Below, in pieces: positions 1 through 8,484 of a stretch of DNA of 64,000 nt (positions are counted from its first letter, which is position 1; the number at the start of each line of letters is the position of its first letter). The stretch spans positions 4,402,001 to 4,466,000 of the forward strand of contig NZ_CP058910.1 in assembly GCF_013415885.1 (NCBI RefSeq), read 5' to 3'. The DNA is from Halosimplex rubrum. Its GTDB lineage: Archaea > Halobacteriota > Halobacteria > Halobacteriales > Haloarculaceae. The notes under the pieces are model-generated. The model saw only the letters and a list, made by a program, of their open reading frames with translations. It made no database searches and was not told the DNA's origin. The position numbers and the translations under genes are program-made.

Positions 1-1292
1 TCAATACACTGCTTGAAGGGTACACAACAGTCGTCGAAACAGTGCGCAAAACACGGGACCAGCTCAATGTGGCCATTCGTCGTGATGCGCGCACGGTCGA
101 CTGGAGCGATCTCCCGTCAAAGTACGAATTCTACACCTCAGAGCGAAGTCTCTGTGCCCGCCGGTGTATCGAGAGTATGTTGTGTGGGGATTTCGGGCAG
201 TATCCGGATTTTTCATTCGTCGTTGACACCATCAGAGCAGTCCAGAAGACGCCTGTCGACGAGATCGACACGCCATGGGAGTTCGGTGATGGATGGTATC
301 AGCTGATCATTCAGCTTATCGCGATGGCGGCGATGGACGAATTCGCGGGTGAGGTTTTCTATACGGACTTCCCAGAGACGGTCAGCATTCTGGAGCTGCG
401 CGAGTTTCTCGACAACCTGGACGCCTGTTTGCCTCCCGGCTTTGAGCACCTCGCAGCAGAGTCGACGGGTGTGCCTATACTCAGTGCGCCGCAAGTCGAA
501 GCCAGCGGCAGACTCGCCTTTGGCGAGAAGTGGGAGGACGTCAAGCCAACGGTAATTATGAGCGAGACCACTCCGGATGCCCATCCACTGCTGTTCGAAA
601 TATCGGGACACCAGCAGATCTATAGTCCACTACTCGAATGTAGTCTCGAGCGGGACGTACCGCGATATCTCTATCCACGATTTTTCGCGTTCCTGTTGCA
701 GTTTCAAGCGTTCCCGCTGCTGCAAAACGGTTCGACAGCGAAGTCAGGGCATGCTCTCTTGACTGATCTCACGGCAAAGCGAGGGAAGGCGGCCGAGAGC
801 AATCTTTTCAGTATCCTCTCGAAACGAGGTATCGAGTGCTATCATAGCGCCCAACTCCCTCGGAGCGATCCGCACGAGATCGATCTCATCTGTGAGTTGG
901 ACGATGGCCTCACCTTCATTGAGATGAAGTATTTCCGGCCACCGATTCGGCTGCAATCGGCAGAGGGGCTTCGGATCCTCGCGGAAAAATTCGACGAGAA
1001 GATCTTCAAAATCGAGAGCGACCGGGCACCCGGTAGCCCCAGCGGGAAGCCCTTCCCCGAGAAGGTCGACACGTGGGTGGACCAGCCAGCACACTCGACA
1101 TTTACGTCACTGTCGATGGCTGGTGACCGCGTCGATCAGTCGTTGGATCCTGAGTGGACTGAGACAGATCCGCAGCTGTACGTCGTCTCGAATGTGGTGC
1201 CGCCATATTTCACGAAGCGTAATGTTCGCTTCCTGACGGACGTTGAGTTCTTCAAACTCGTGGCCCATGGTGCAGATGATGTGCTAATTTAG
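1..1292 (+). CDS. PD-(D/E)XK nuclease-like protein, 5' partial
   Basis: The frame is open to the first base of the window, so the true N-terminus lies outside; a GTG at 42 is only the first start-like codon inside. About 430 residues are visible. The first 240 are an unrecognised, mostly helical region. The C-terminal part carries an ordered restriction-endonuclease-fold signature: E in RGKAAESNLF, D in HEIDLIC, and E-x-K in FIEMKYF (residues 252, 281, 294 and 296 counted from 42). That order and spacing is known for PD-(D/E)XK enzymes, so a DNA-cleaving role is inferred. A polytopic membrane protein follows 113 bases later from its own promoter. The family could not be named more closely. 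Confidence 0.6.
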   Translation, partial: NTLLEGYTTVVETVRKTRDQLNVAIRRDARTVDWSDLPSKYEFYTSERSLCARRCIESMLCGDFGQYPDFSFVVDTIRAVQKTPVDEIDTPWEFGDGWYQLIIQLIAMAAMDEFAGEVFYTDFPETVSILELREFLDNLDACLPPGFEHLAAESTGVPILSAPQVEASGRLAFGEKWEDVKPTVIMSETTPDAHPLLFEISGHQQIYSPLLECSLERDVPRYLYPRFFAFLLQFQAFPLLQNGSTAKSGHALLTDLTAKRGKAAESNLFSILSKRGIECYHSAQLPRSDPHEIDLICELDDGLTFIEMKYFRPPIRLQSAEGLRILAEKFDEKIFKIESDRAPGSPSGKPFPEKVDTWVDQPAHSTFTSLSMAGDRVDQSLDPEWTETDPQLYVVSNVVPPYFTKRNVRFLTDVEFFKLVAHGADDVLI

Positions 1293-1372
1293 CGATCGTG
1301 GATTCCACTCTGGGAGATCGATTTGCCGGCGAGGCTGCGGAGCTCCGATCCAGCTAGCCGCAAGCGATCTCA

Positions 1373-1379
1373 TTTTTAT
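1373..1379 (+). promoter_or_regulatory. TATA-like box of the membrane protein gene
   Basis: TTTTTAT is centred about 29 bases before the ATG at 1406, the spacing expected for a leaderless haloarchaeal transcript. It suggests the membrane protein has its own promoter rather than depending on the nuclease-like gene upstream. Confidence 0.45.
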
Positions 1380-1405
1380 CGGTTCCGTGTCTGGCTCTCA
1401 TCGAG

Positions 1406-2929
1406 ATGGGCCGACTGCGCAGCGGAAGGTGGATCTTCACGCTCCTCTTGCTCCTCGATTCGCTGCTCTCCGTCTCGGACGAATTCCTCACGGCAACGGT
1501 CCTGGGTTCAAAGGCCGTGCTCTCACTCTCCGGGAATCTTGTTGGCGAGCTCGACCTCGTCATGAACGGGCTCGTCCTGGGGGCTGGCGCATTCCTGCTA
1601 TCCGAGCGCCTGTTCACACGTGCGTGGGCTTCACGGCTGTCGTATCGGCTAATTTTCACAGGCTCCTCGTTTCTGTCGTATCTCGTGTTGGTGTCCAATA
1701 TCGGTGGCAACACCGTCGTTTTCTTCGGAGCATTCCCGATCGTGGTCCAGTGGATCGTGAACTACGTCATCAGTGTCTTCGGTCCCTATTGCGCTTTCGC
1801 GGTGTTATTCTCGAGATGTACCACTCTTGGCTCCCCCACAACTCGGGTTGCTACACTCCGGCTCTCTGCCGTTGTCCTCTCCGCCACGATGCTCTTCGGG
1901 ACGTCATTCTTCGTTCTCGGAAATTTCCTGCCGGTCTTCGAACTGGTCACGGCGATCGGACTGCTCCTCGAGAGCCGGTACGGGAACAGCATCGCCGTCC
2001 TGGGGACTGTCCACCGGTTGGAGCAGTCCATCGCAACGATCACCCAGCATGCGACGACGAACATCCAATCGTATACCGATGCGGTCCTCGTCTATGCTGC
2101 GCTGTTCACGAGTTCGCTGGTCTTCACCCCGACCATTCTCGATTGGGACGTCCTCACCGTCTTCTTTCTGGGCGCAGTCGAGGCGATCGCGACCTGGCAA
2201 CTCACGCTTGCAGCCTATCTCCTCTTGGGCGGGGTGAGTATCGTCGGTGCGGTCGTCGGCTCGGTCTACTTGCTCTGGTACTGGGGCCGTGTGCTGATTC
2301 GGCTGCCATCGCTTGGGGGCCTGATTTCGATCGACGAAACGCCAGTACGGCCACGGGTGGGGGTCGTACCGGGCGTGGTATTGATCAGCGGGGCGACGAT
2401 CTGGCGGGATGCACAGGACGTGGGTGTGTATCGTGGGCGGTTGGGCATCGCGACACCAGCAGGTATTTCGGAGCTCAATCTGTTCGCGCTTGGTTTGATC
2501 GTGGGCCTTCTTGTCTGCATGCTGTACTGGTGTGTCGCCAATTACCGGGCAACGATGCAGTACCGGCCAACAGCCGACCGCGGTACCTTTGCGATCCCGC
2601 TCAGAGCTGTCGAGCACGAACGGGCGATGATCGCGTTGAGTTTCCTGTTTCAGCTCGTCGTGATTTCGACCTTTGTTCTCGAACCGACGATCGTCACGCT
2701 CACTATGCTCGGTCCGTTCTGGCTGTTTCTTGGCTGTTATCTCGTTGTGCAGGTTAGCGCCATGATCGACGACCGACCGTTCGCGCACGCGCTCCTCGTC
2801 GTCGGGCCGGTCGTCTTGGTCGGCCTGTTCCTCCGGTTCGGGATTCTCCCCTTTCAGACGCTTCCGATCATCTCGGTCACGATCGGCTCGACCGTGCTGT
2901 TGGGGCTCAGTTCTCGACAGAATCGGTGA
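1406..2929 (+). CDS. polytopic membrane protein of unknown function
   Basis: The protein has 507 residues and roughly 11 or 12 hydrophobic segments spread over its full length, starting with WIFTLLLLLDSLLSV near residue 9, joined by short loops. No transporter, ATPase or protease motif is visible. Two longer loops occur, one near residues 210-230 and one near residues 375-410, the latter with arginine-rich stretches. The ATG at 1406 is preferred because a TATA-like box lies about 29 bases upstream and no Shine-Dalgarno sequence is present. Its partner to the left is a nuclease-like gene in the same orientation. Nuclease plus membrane protein is a common pairing in defence loci, but nothing here proves a link. 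Function is unknown. Confidence 0.7.
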   Translation: MGRLRSGRWIFTLLLLLDSLLSVSDEFLTATVLGSKAVLSLSGNLVGELDLVMNGLVLGAGAFLLSERLFTRAWASRLSYRLIFTGSSFLSYLVLVSNIGGNTVVFFGAFPIVVQWIVNYVISVFGPYCAFAVLFSRCTTLGSPTTRVATLRLSAVVLSATMLFGTSFFVLGNFLPVFELVTAIGLLLESRYGNSIAVLGTVHRLEQSIATITQHATTNIQSYTDAVLVYAALFTSSLVFTPTILDWDVLTVFFLGAVEAIATWQLTLAAYLLLGGVSIVGAVVGSVYLLWYWGRVLIRLPSLGGLISIDETPVRPRVGVVPGVVLISGATIWRDAQDVGVYRGRLGIATPAGISELNLFALGLIVGLLVCMLYWCVANYRATMQYRPTADRGTFAIPLRAVEHERAMIALSFLFQLVVISTFVLEPTIVTLTMLGPFWLFLGCYLVVQVSAMIDDRPFAHALLVVGPVVLVGLFLRFGILPFQTLPIISVTIGSTVLLGLSSRQNR

Positions 2930-2935
2930 ATGGTG

Positions 2936-3020
2936 ACAGTCCTCGGCGGGCTCGAGTGACTGCGACCGCACTCGACAGCACGCGGTGAAAGCCCTCGGCG
3001 CGCTCGCTGTCTCCGAAACT
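2936..3020. repeat. partial copy of dispersed GC-rich repeat
   Basis: The stretch contains GTGAAAGCCCTCGGCGCGCT, which matches the core of longer copies beginning near 4252 and 9007. The rest of the 380-base gap up to 3309 (2930-3309) holds no convincing gene; a short open frame at 3095-3304 on the minus strand lacks any protein-like signature. Confidence 0.5.
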
Positions 3021-3309
3021 TGGAAAGCACCCTTATATCTCCAGACAGGCCCTGTAACCTACAATATACAGAAATAATCAATATGGAGTTCCAACTACAA
3101 ACGAAACGTGAGTAATATCACAGTCCCTTCACTCCTCTTGAGGCTACTTTCAGAGCCAGAAGTCTCTGAGCAACGCTTGACCAGAATGCCCGCCTCAATG
3201 GTTCCAAAGGCGAGTTCTTTCGAGGAGTACCGATAGCTTCTGATATCCAGTATGGCCGGTGGCTCTTCAGCGGTGAACCTCAAAGAGATCGCTCCGCAAT
3301 CCAACGGCT

Positions 3310-3723
3310 TTACTCTACATCAGTCCACAGGAGCGGTTCAGGGCTTTCTGGTTCACGTTTCGCTAGGAACGCGAGTTCCACATCCTGAAAGGAGAGTGCA
3401 TTCACTCTAGAGAGAATAGCCTCAATGACCTCCATGTGTTCGGTCACCGTTGGCTCACTGTTGAATCGGGCAGTGACAAAGTTTGAGTCCTGCTCAATTG
3501 GTTTTAGACAGTGCTCATCAATGATTCGCTGCAGCTCTTCGAACTGTGTGTCTGAGAGCCCTGTAACATTGATATCGGTCGGATACGCCTGGTAGACTCC
3601 CATTACTGGTTCGAATTGGATTTCGAGGAAGGTTCGATGCTCCACACTGTATAATTCCTCTAAGAGTGCTTCTACTCTCTCTTTCTTCGTTTCCTCTGTC
3701 ACCTCGTTGGTTTTTGAGTTCAT
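3310..3723 (-). CDS. hypothetical acidic protein
   Basis: The protein has 137 residues if started at the ATG at 3723. It is acidic, with an N-terminal charged helix (TEETKKERVEALLEELY) followed by alternating strand-like and helix-like segments. A longer start at 3747 is rejected because that ATG lies inside the TATA-like box; the box at 3746-3757 is about 28 bases before 3723, which fits a leaderless mRNA starting at 3723. No family was recognised. It is an isolated gene between two stretches of decayed and repeated DNA. Confidence 0.6.
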   Translation of the reverse strand: MNSKTNEVTEETKKERVEALLEELYSVEHRTFLEIQFEPVMGVYQAYPTDINVTGLSDTQFEELQRIIDEHCLKPIEQDSNFVTARFNSEPTVTEHMEVIEAILSRVNALSFQDVELAFLAKREPESPEPLLWTDVE

Positions 3724-3745
3724 GCATTCCACTCTCAGCGGCCCC

Positions 3746-3757
3746 ATATACTTTAAT
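3746..3757 (-). promoter_or_regulatory. TATA-like box
   Basis: On the minus strand this reads ATTAAAGTATAT, about 28 bases before the chosen ATG at 3723. It decides the start of the gene at 3310-3723. Confidence 0.45.
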
Positions 3758-3839
3758 CTTTTTTGTTATATTGCAATTTTTTGCACGAAATGAAGTAATG
3801 TAGTAGAATGCATAATAAGATGATGTGCAGACCGTGAGA

Positions 3840-4022
3840 TTATTGAACGAAGTGTAGTGGCGTGATTTTCCGGGATAGTTCGAGCTTCTCGAGTTCGTCA
3901 ACGGGGTTCTCAAGAAACCCAGATGTTCCCTCGATACAGCAGTCCGTGATACATCTCTCGATGCGAGAGAGCGTGATCTCGTGGAACTCGAGGAGACGCT
4001 CATACTGTTCTGTCCGATAGAA
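3840..4022 (-). pseudogene. decayed coding fragment, unknown protein
   Basis: One minus-strand frame reads a protein-like stretch of about 60 residues, with segments such as YERLLEFHEITLSRIERC and FLENPVDELEKLELSRK, ending at a TAA at 3840-3842. It is open only back to an in-frame stop at 4023-4025. A neighbouring frame continues plausibly upstream (TAWREVADSI), suggesting a frameshift. I do not recognise the family. The whole 3724-4677 interval contains no intact gene, only this fragment, a long repeat and three hairpins. Confidence 0.4.
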
Positions 4023-4251
4023 TCAGCCACCTCTCTCCAGGCAGTACAACTACGACGGCGAAGTCCTAGCGAGTCCCATTGGAGGCGACTGCGGAGATCG
4101 TCCCTGTAACACGCTTCGTTTCCATGCATGATTTGCTTCAACTTCTGCCCTCGCGGCAAAATCTCGGACCCGTCACGACAGTCAGCGGGACGACCGGTAG
4201 TCAGTATGTAGGCAACGTGGATTTCAACTGCATTCACCGAACGACTGGGTA

Positions 4252-4614
4252 ACGAGGACCGGACACGACAACGAGTGCTGAAAGCCCTCGGCGCGCTCGC
4301 GGTCGCTGCCCGGGATATCCGCGCTTTCGGCACTACCCGCGCGGATAGGGGTCGCTCAGGCGACTCTCAGCGCGAGCAGGGCGGTCGGCTGCGCCGACCG
4401 CCGCAAACCGTGGCGGCTTCTTGGCGCGGCTTCGCCGCGCCAACGGTCCGAGGGAGCTTCGCTCCCTCGCTATCGCCGCCACGCGCGCCTCGCCCGTTCA
4501 GTCCGCCAGGAATTGGGTTGGGTTCTCGGTCATTGCGGTCGGCTGGTCGGATAGTTTCTGACGGCCCGCCCCGCTCGCCGCGTGCCGTCCGTCGCTTCGG
4601 TCACGACAATTGAG
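4252..4614. repeat. dispersed GC-rich repeat, copy A
   Basis: Starts with GAGGACCGGACACGACAACG and shares several blocks with 9007-9250: the core AACGAGTGCTGAAAGCCCTC, a block around GCGCGGATAG, the block TTCAGTCCGCCAGGA, and the end block around GCCCCGCTCGCCGCGTGCCG. Copy A is interrupted by three perfect hairpins (4380-4469) that copy B lacks. No coding potential is convincing within it. Confidence 0.7.
4380..4469. repeat. three tandem perfect triloop hairpins
   Basis: Three uninterrupted inverted repeats lie within 90 bases, each with a 3-base loop: a 10-bp stem at 4380-4402 (GGCGGTCGGC, loop TGC), a 10-bp stem at 4421-4443 (TTGGCGCGGC, loop TTC) and a 9-bp stem at 4449-4469 (CGAGGGAGC, loop TTC). 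All stems are perfect by direct reading. They lie inside repeat copy A and upstream of the HEPN-like gene. Confidence 0.8.
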
Positions 4615-4677
4615 CAATGTGTGGGCGAGAATAGCGTCGATAATGTAGTTGGAGATACTGACGACTGGTACAACAGA

Positions 4678-5637
4678 ATGCCACCGCTCGATACTGACCA
4701 CGAGCTGGTCTACGACCGCCACGAAGAGGCGATTTACGTCGAGACCGACGAGGACAGGTGGATACGCCATCCCGATGCAAGTCAAGCGGAATTCGGACAC
4801 GTCTCCGAGATCGATGAGCTTGCAACGGATACCTTCGATCTGTTGGACTCGCTCCTACAAACGATCCAAAACCGTACGGAGCTAATCGACCGCAACCAGT
4901 ATTTCTCTCGGTTAGACAAGTTCCAGCGACAGGCAGGGGGCTACTATGAACGGTGCCAGCGACTCCAGACAGTCGCCAAAGAGGGCGACTCCGCGATCCT
5001 CGCGGAGTGGCTGGATGTGCTATACAAGACAAACAAGCTTCTCACCCACTACTTCCGGCAACTCTCGATTGCACAGAGCATCGGGTTCTCTCAACGGCTG
5101 GTGTTCACGTATCTAGGCACGACTGACTATGTGTTCCTCTATGGTTTCGTCAGAAACGCGTGTTCTACGCTCGAATATCTGGGGAAGCTGATCGAGAGTA
5201 GAGGTGGCGCGAACAATATCGGACTCGAGAACCAAGGTGTGAATTTCAAAGCGGTCTACGAGGAACTTCAGGACCAAGGACTCGATGAGACGCTCACAGC
5301 GGAGGCGTGGGTGACGATCCCAACACGGGACAGCCGGATGCGGATGGGTGATGTCGGGCTGGATAGCTCAGAGATGGAGTTTCTGCGGACCAAGCGAAAC
5401 GAGATCGTCCATCATTGCCCCATCGTGGTCGATGAAGAGACAACAGCGCATCTGCCGGAGGATATCCTCACCACGGCTGTACTCACTCAGTCGGATGCCG
5501 AGAAGCTTGTTCAACTGGCATCTCGTGTGCATCTCCATTCCATCGGTATCTTTCTGCAGTACTCGAAAAGTTATACTGAAAATCTCGTCGTCGAATCGTT
5601 TGAGGCAATGGGTATTGAGGACACAGGGAGTAGCTGA
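4678..5637 (+). CDS. HEPN-like protein, candidate RNase
   Basis: The protein has 319 residues from the ATG at 4678; the frame extends upstream through GTG codons at 4621 and 4582, but the latter lies inside repeat DNA. The protein is almost wholly helical and acidic. Near the C-terminus it reads FLRTKRNEIVHH: R240, N241 and H245/H246 match the R-polar-x(3-4)-H pattern known for HEPN domains, which are commonly metal-independent RNases or their scaffolds in defence and toxin-antitoxin loci. No nucleotidyltransferase (MNT) partner is adjacent. The HEPN assignment rests on this motif plus helical content, so it is tentative. Confidence 0.5.
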   Translation: MPPLDTDHELVYDRHEEAIYVETDEDRWIRHPDASQAEFGHVSEIDELATDTFDLLDSLLQTIQNRTELIDRNQYFSRLDKFQRQAGGYYERCQRLQTVAKEGDSAILAEWLDVLYKTNKLLTHYFRQLSIAQSIGFSQRLVFTYLGTTDYVFLYGFVRNACSTLEYLGKLIESRGGANNIGLENQGVNFKAVYEELQDQGLDETLTAEAWVTIPTRDSRMRMGDVGLDSSEMEFLRTKRNEIVHHCPIVVDEETTAHLPEDILTTAVLTQSDAEKLVQLASRVHLHSIGIFLQYSKSYTENLVVESFEAMGIEDTGSS

Positions 5638-6134
5638 AATCGTCGGGAAAATCGGAGGAGATGGGGTGTCTGGGTGAGGTTCGTGTTGCCGATCTTGTAA
5701 CACTCCTCTTTGAGTCGTTTCGATGTAGTTCAGGCGTTCGGTGCTATCAGCGGATGGAACTGCCGAGTCGAGGCGCTCCCCACCGACGAGGCCGCCCTAG
5801 CTGGCACTCCGTCGCACTCGGCAGGAGAATCCGGAATCGCTAACGATCCACGATTGGGGCCTTTGCGCATTGCTCCGCAACGTTGGGTGGCTAGGCTAGA
5901 AGGACTCACCTAGGTTTCAGGGGATTTGCCAAGGGGCGGGACCGAATCATGGTTCAATGCGGATAGGTCATCCAGCGCTTGCATACGCTGGAAAGCTTGA
6001 ATCTTTGGAGTCATTCGAAAGAACCGACAATCAGCACGATGAGCATCGAGTTCCGGATTCCGAAGTGAACTCCGAACTAGATATCTTCCTGAGGTCCTAC
6101 CGGAAACAGCTGATTCCTCGGGACGGATACTCTG
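5638..6134. other. intergenic region with no convincing gene
   Basis: About 500 bases separate two convergent gene blocks (the HEPN-like gene ending at 5637 and the ASCH gene ending at 6135). Short open frames exist on both strands but none has a start signal or protein-like composition. No terminator hairpin was recognised. Confidence 0.5.
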
Positions 6135-6605
6135 CTAATCTGAAGAGTACTGCTCCAGTTTTGTCGGAGACGAATTGCCCGGCGATGCCGCTCCAGATCC
6201 GTTCAGAACGTTTAACTCCGAGTCATCATCGAGGTAGTGAAACGAGACTGGTGGAACGAAGTCATCGATTCGTTCTCTTGGATCGATCGCTTCGTCAAGC
6301 TCTAACACTTGATCGATTCCGATGGCGTATCCTTCTTCGGTGTCTTCGAAATACGCCATAAATCGGTCTCTGTCATCCATTCCAGATTGGTGCCCGAACT
6401 GTTCCCAGAGCTGGCGGGGACTACCTTCTGAGACCTCAGCCATCGTGAACGCACCGACAACTCGCTGAACAGGTGACGACGAGTAAAGATAGACTGTCTC
6501 GACTGCTTCAGGATGGCTGAACGTCGTCTTCCTAAACTCGTACTTCTTACTCCCCCGGAGAATCTTCTCTGCGAACTCCGGCTTAATCGAGAGCAAAACG
6601 TTCAT
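6135..6605 (-). CDS. ASCH-domain protein
   Basis: The protein has 156 residues from the ATG at 6605. The N-terminus LLSIKPEFAEKILRGSKK followed by YEFRK is the typical opening of ASCH domains, a PUA-like fold thought to bind RNA or modified nucleotides; YLYSSSPVQRVVGAF fits the next conserved strand block. The start is decided by a strong Shine-Dalgarno (AAGGAGGA) a few bases before it. It begins inside the 3' end of the upstream PIN-GNAT-EVE gene (23-base overlap), so the two are translationally coupled and probably work together. The last 20-30 residues are low-complexity and polar. Confidence 0.8.
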   Translation of the reverse strand: MNVLLSIKPEFAEKILRGSKKYEFRKTTFSHPEAVETVYLYSSSPVQRVVGAFTMAEVSEGSPRQLWEQFGHQSGMDDRDRFMAYFEDTEEGYAIGIDQVLELDEAIDPRERIDDFVPPVSFHYLDDDSELNVLNGSGAASPGNSSPTKLEQYSSD

Positions 6606-8079
6606 TGATTCCTCCTTTCTCCCGAATGTACTTATAGTCTTCATCAGATATCTCCGACATCACTTGAAGCGGCGCCGTCAATATATCAGTATCTTTTAAC
6701 TCTTCAAAGCTAATCGGACTCTCTAAGTCAAAATGCCACCGAAATAGAAGAACAGTGGTTGGTGACTCTGCCATCTCTTGAATATCTGTTCTAGCAAAAA
6801 CTGACCGCTTGCCCACGACTCTCGAGATACTATCGGCGTTAGTCATTCCAAAGTGTACCTCTTCTAGTACGCCCAACGAGGTCACCTCTTTGTTATCATG
6901 TGACCGATAGAAGAGGAGAATGTCACCCGCTTCCAGTTTCTTGTTTTTCGCACCAGTTAGGTAGGCCTTCTTGATAGCGTTACCCTCCGACTGAAACTCT
7001 CCCACGAATTCGTGTAGCGGGATATCTCGACCAGAATACGCCGGAAATAGCTTGTTGTGATATTCCGGACGGACTGGAATCAGATACTTGTTAACTTCCG
7101 GCCCATCGACGAAAGAGGGATAGAATTTTCGGGCCGTTTCCAGTGGCGACGGGTTATCCCCTTGACCGGGAGTCAGTCGCTTCAGAAAAATCGACTCACC
7201 GTCTACCTCTCTCGAGACCTCTTCGAAGCCGTAAGTCTCTAACAGCTCTACGAGAACGTCATTCGATCCTTCCACGTAGTGGGTAAGATACACCTCCTCG
7301 TGTCCACTGTTGACCGCTTCTCGAATAGCGATCGATATCAGTAGTTCTCCAATCTTCGATCCCCACTTTCGCTCAGAAACCTTTAGCGTGGAGATCTTTA
7401 GACGGCGACTCCGCCCAAGTTCCGGTTCTGAACCGATATTCTCGACTTCGTTACTCTTCAGGATCAGTATGGCGCCCAAGGAATCGTCCTGATTGTAGTT
7501 GACCCACGCTGTCCTGTCCGACTTCGAGCGTGCCCACCCCTCGAAGTCGTATTCAGACTTCAGTGAGTCAAATATTGGGTCGCTAAGGTCCAGATCCCCT
7601 ACGGTCGTCTTGCGAATTGCCCTTGGTCCTTGAATCGTAGCCGTTTCTGACTCGAAGAACTCCCGCCCTTCTTCGATCGAGAACACTCTGTCTTCCAGAC
7701 CCAGCTCGAAGCCCTTGCTGTGAATTTCCTTGTCTTCCGTAATCAAAAAGTCCACATCGTCATTATACACGGAGTAGAGGAGCGCGTTATCAACCCGGTC
7801 GTTGCTCTTCGTAGCTAGTGGCACTTTCGATCGGAACTCCGTATCGTCTTCGTTTGGGTATTCAGGAAACTCCAGGACTACGTAGGTATCTATCCGTGAT
7901 TCGTTCTGTTGCCGTCGCTCTGCGTCGTGGTCGTTCCTAATTTCCTTTTCAGATTGAGGATGAATGAGAATCCGGTGTCCCTCTTTCTTGAGAGAGTTTT
8001 CGAGCCGTCCCAGATCTTCCGGGACGATGGGGTCGTTTTCCCGATGGATGAAGATGTTAGTATCGAATAGAATGTCCAT
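6583..8079 (-). CDS. PIN-GNAT-EVE three-domain fusion
   Basis: The protein has 498 residues. Residues 1-150 look like a PIN ribonuclease domain: MDILFDTNIFI (D6), a conserved acidic pair in KSNDRVDNALL and D in FLITEDKEI. Residues about 185-305 look like a GNAT acetyltransferase (RRLKISTLKVSERKWGSKIG then ETYGFEEV), although the acetyl-CoA loop has K where the second glycine is usual. Residues about 325-490 resemble an EVE/PUA-like domain (YLIPVRPEYHNKLFPAY, AGDILLFYRSH). An ASCH gene overlaps its 3' end. A nuclease, an acetyltransferase and two PUA-like readers suggest sensing or acting on modified nucleic acid or charged tRNA; this is inference. Confidence 0.7.
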   Translation of the reverse strand: MDILFDTNIFIHRENDPIVPEDLGRLENSLKKEGHRILIHPQSEKEIRNDHDAERRQQNESRIDTYVVLEFPEYPNEDDTEFRSKVPLATKSNDRVDNALLYSVYNDDVDFLITEDKEIHSKGFELGLEDRVFSIEEGREFFESETATIQGPRAIRKTTVGDLDLSDPIFDSLKSEYDFEGWARSKSDRTAWVNYNQDDSLGAILILKSNEVENIGSEPELGRSRRLKISTLKVSERKWGSKIGELLISIAIREAVNSGHEEVYLTHYVEGSNDVLVELLETYGFEEVSREVDGESIFLKRLTPGQGDNPSPLETARKFYPSFVDGPEVNKYLIPVRPEYHNKLFPAYSGRDIPLHEFVGEFQSEGNAIKKAYLTGAKNKKLEAGDILLFYRSHDNKEVTSLGVLEEVHFGMTNADSISRVVGKRSVFARTDIQEMAESPTTVLLFRWHFDLESPISFEELKDTDILTAPLQVMSEISDEDYKYIREKGGINERFALD

Positions 8080-8174
8080 TTGAGTAGTCGCCCCTCAGTT
8101 CTATCGTCTATTTTTGTAGAGGAGTCAATAAAACCACAGGGCAACTAGAACATCTCGCATCAGTGTCGTAGTTC

Positions 8175-8459
8175 TCAAAATCCAGAAGACCGGGACTGGA
8201 GAGCAGTATAAACCGCAATGAGGAATGTGCCGAACAGGATCCACGTCTCGATGGAAGAAGCCAGCTCTACGAGATCAAGTGCCAACATGCTGTTGTGGAA
8301 GACAGACTCTTGCGCTTGCGCAAATTCCCCACCGTCTTCGATGTGCGCGGCCTGATACATTGTGCTACTGATTTTGCCGATAGCACCGAATAGAACTGCG
8401 ACGAAAGGCGCTATGAGGACGGCCCGTAGCCACGCAAACCCAGACTCTGCAACGCTCAT
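8175..8459 (-). CDS. small two-span membrane protein
   Basis: The protein has 94 residues with two hydrophobic segments, about residues 12-33 (AVLIAPFVAVLFGAIG) and 67-85 (IETWILFGTFLIAVYTAL), joined by an acidic loop. No family was recognised. It lies 25 bases downstream of another small gene in the same orientation and may be cotranscribed with it. Confidence 0.5.
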   Translation of the reverse strand: MSVAESGFAWLRAVLIAPFVAVLFGAIGKISSTMYQAAHIEDGGEFAQAQESVFHNSMLALDLVELASSIETWILFGTFLIAVYTALQSRSSGF

Positions 8460-8484
8460 CTCTAATTCCGTATTTTTGGCTTGC

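Noticed and set aside
1387-2757. 456-codon plus frame overlapping the membrane protein gene
   Set aside because: It is a shadow of 1406-2929: rich in Arg, Pro and His with no hydrophobic pattern or motif.
3518-4333. 271-codon open frame on the minus strand
   Set aside because: It overlaps the better-supported gene at 3310-3723 and repeat DNA, and is rich in arginine and serine with no protein-like domain; a shorter fragment in another frame reads better.
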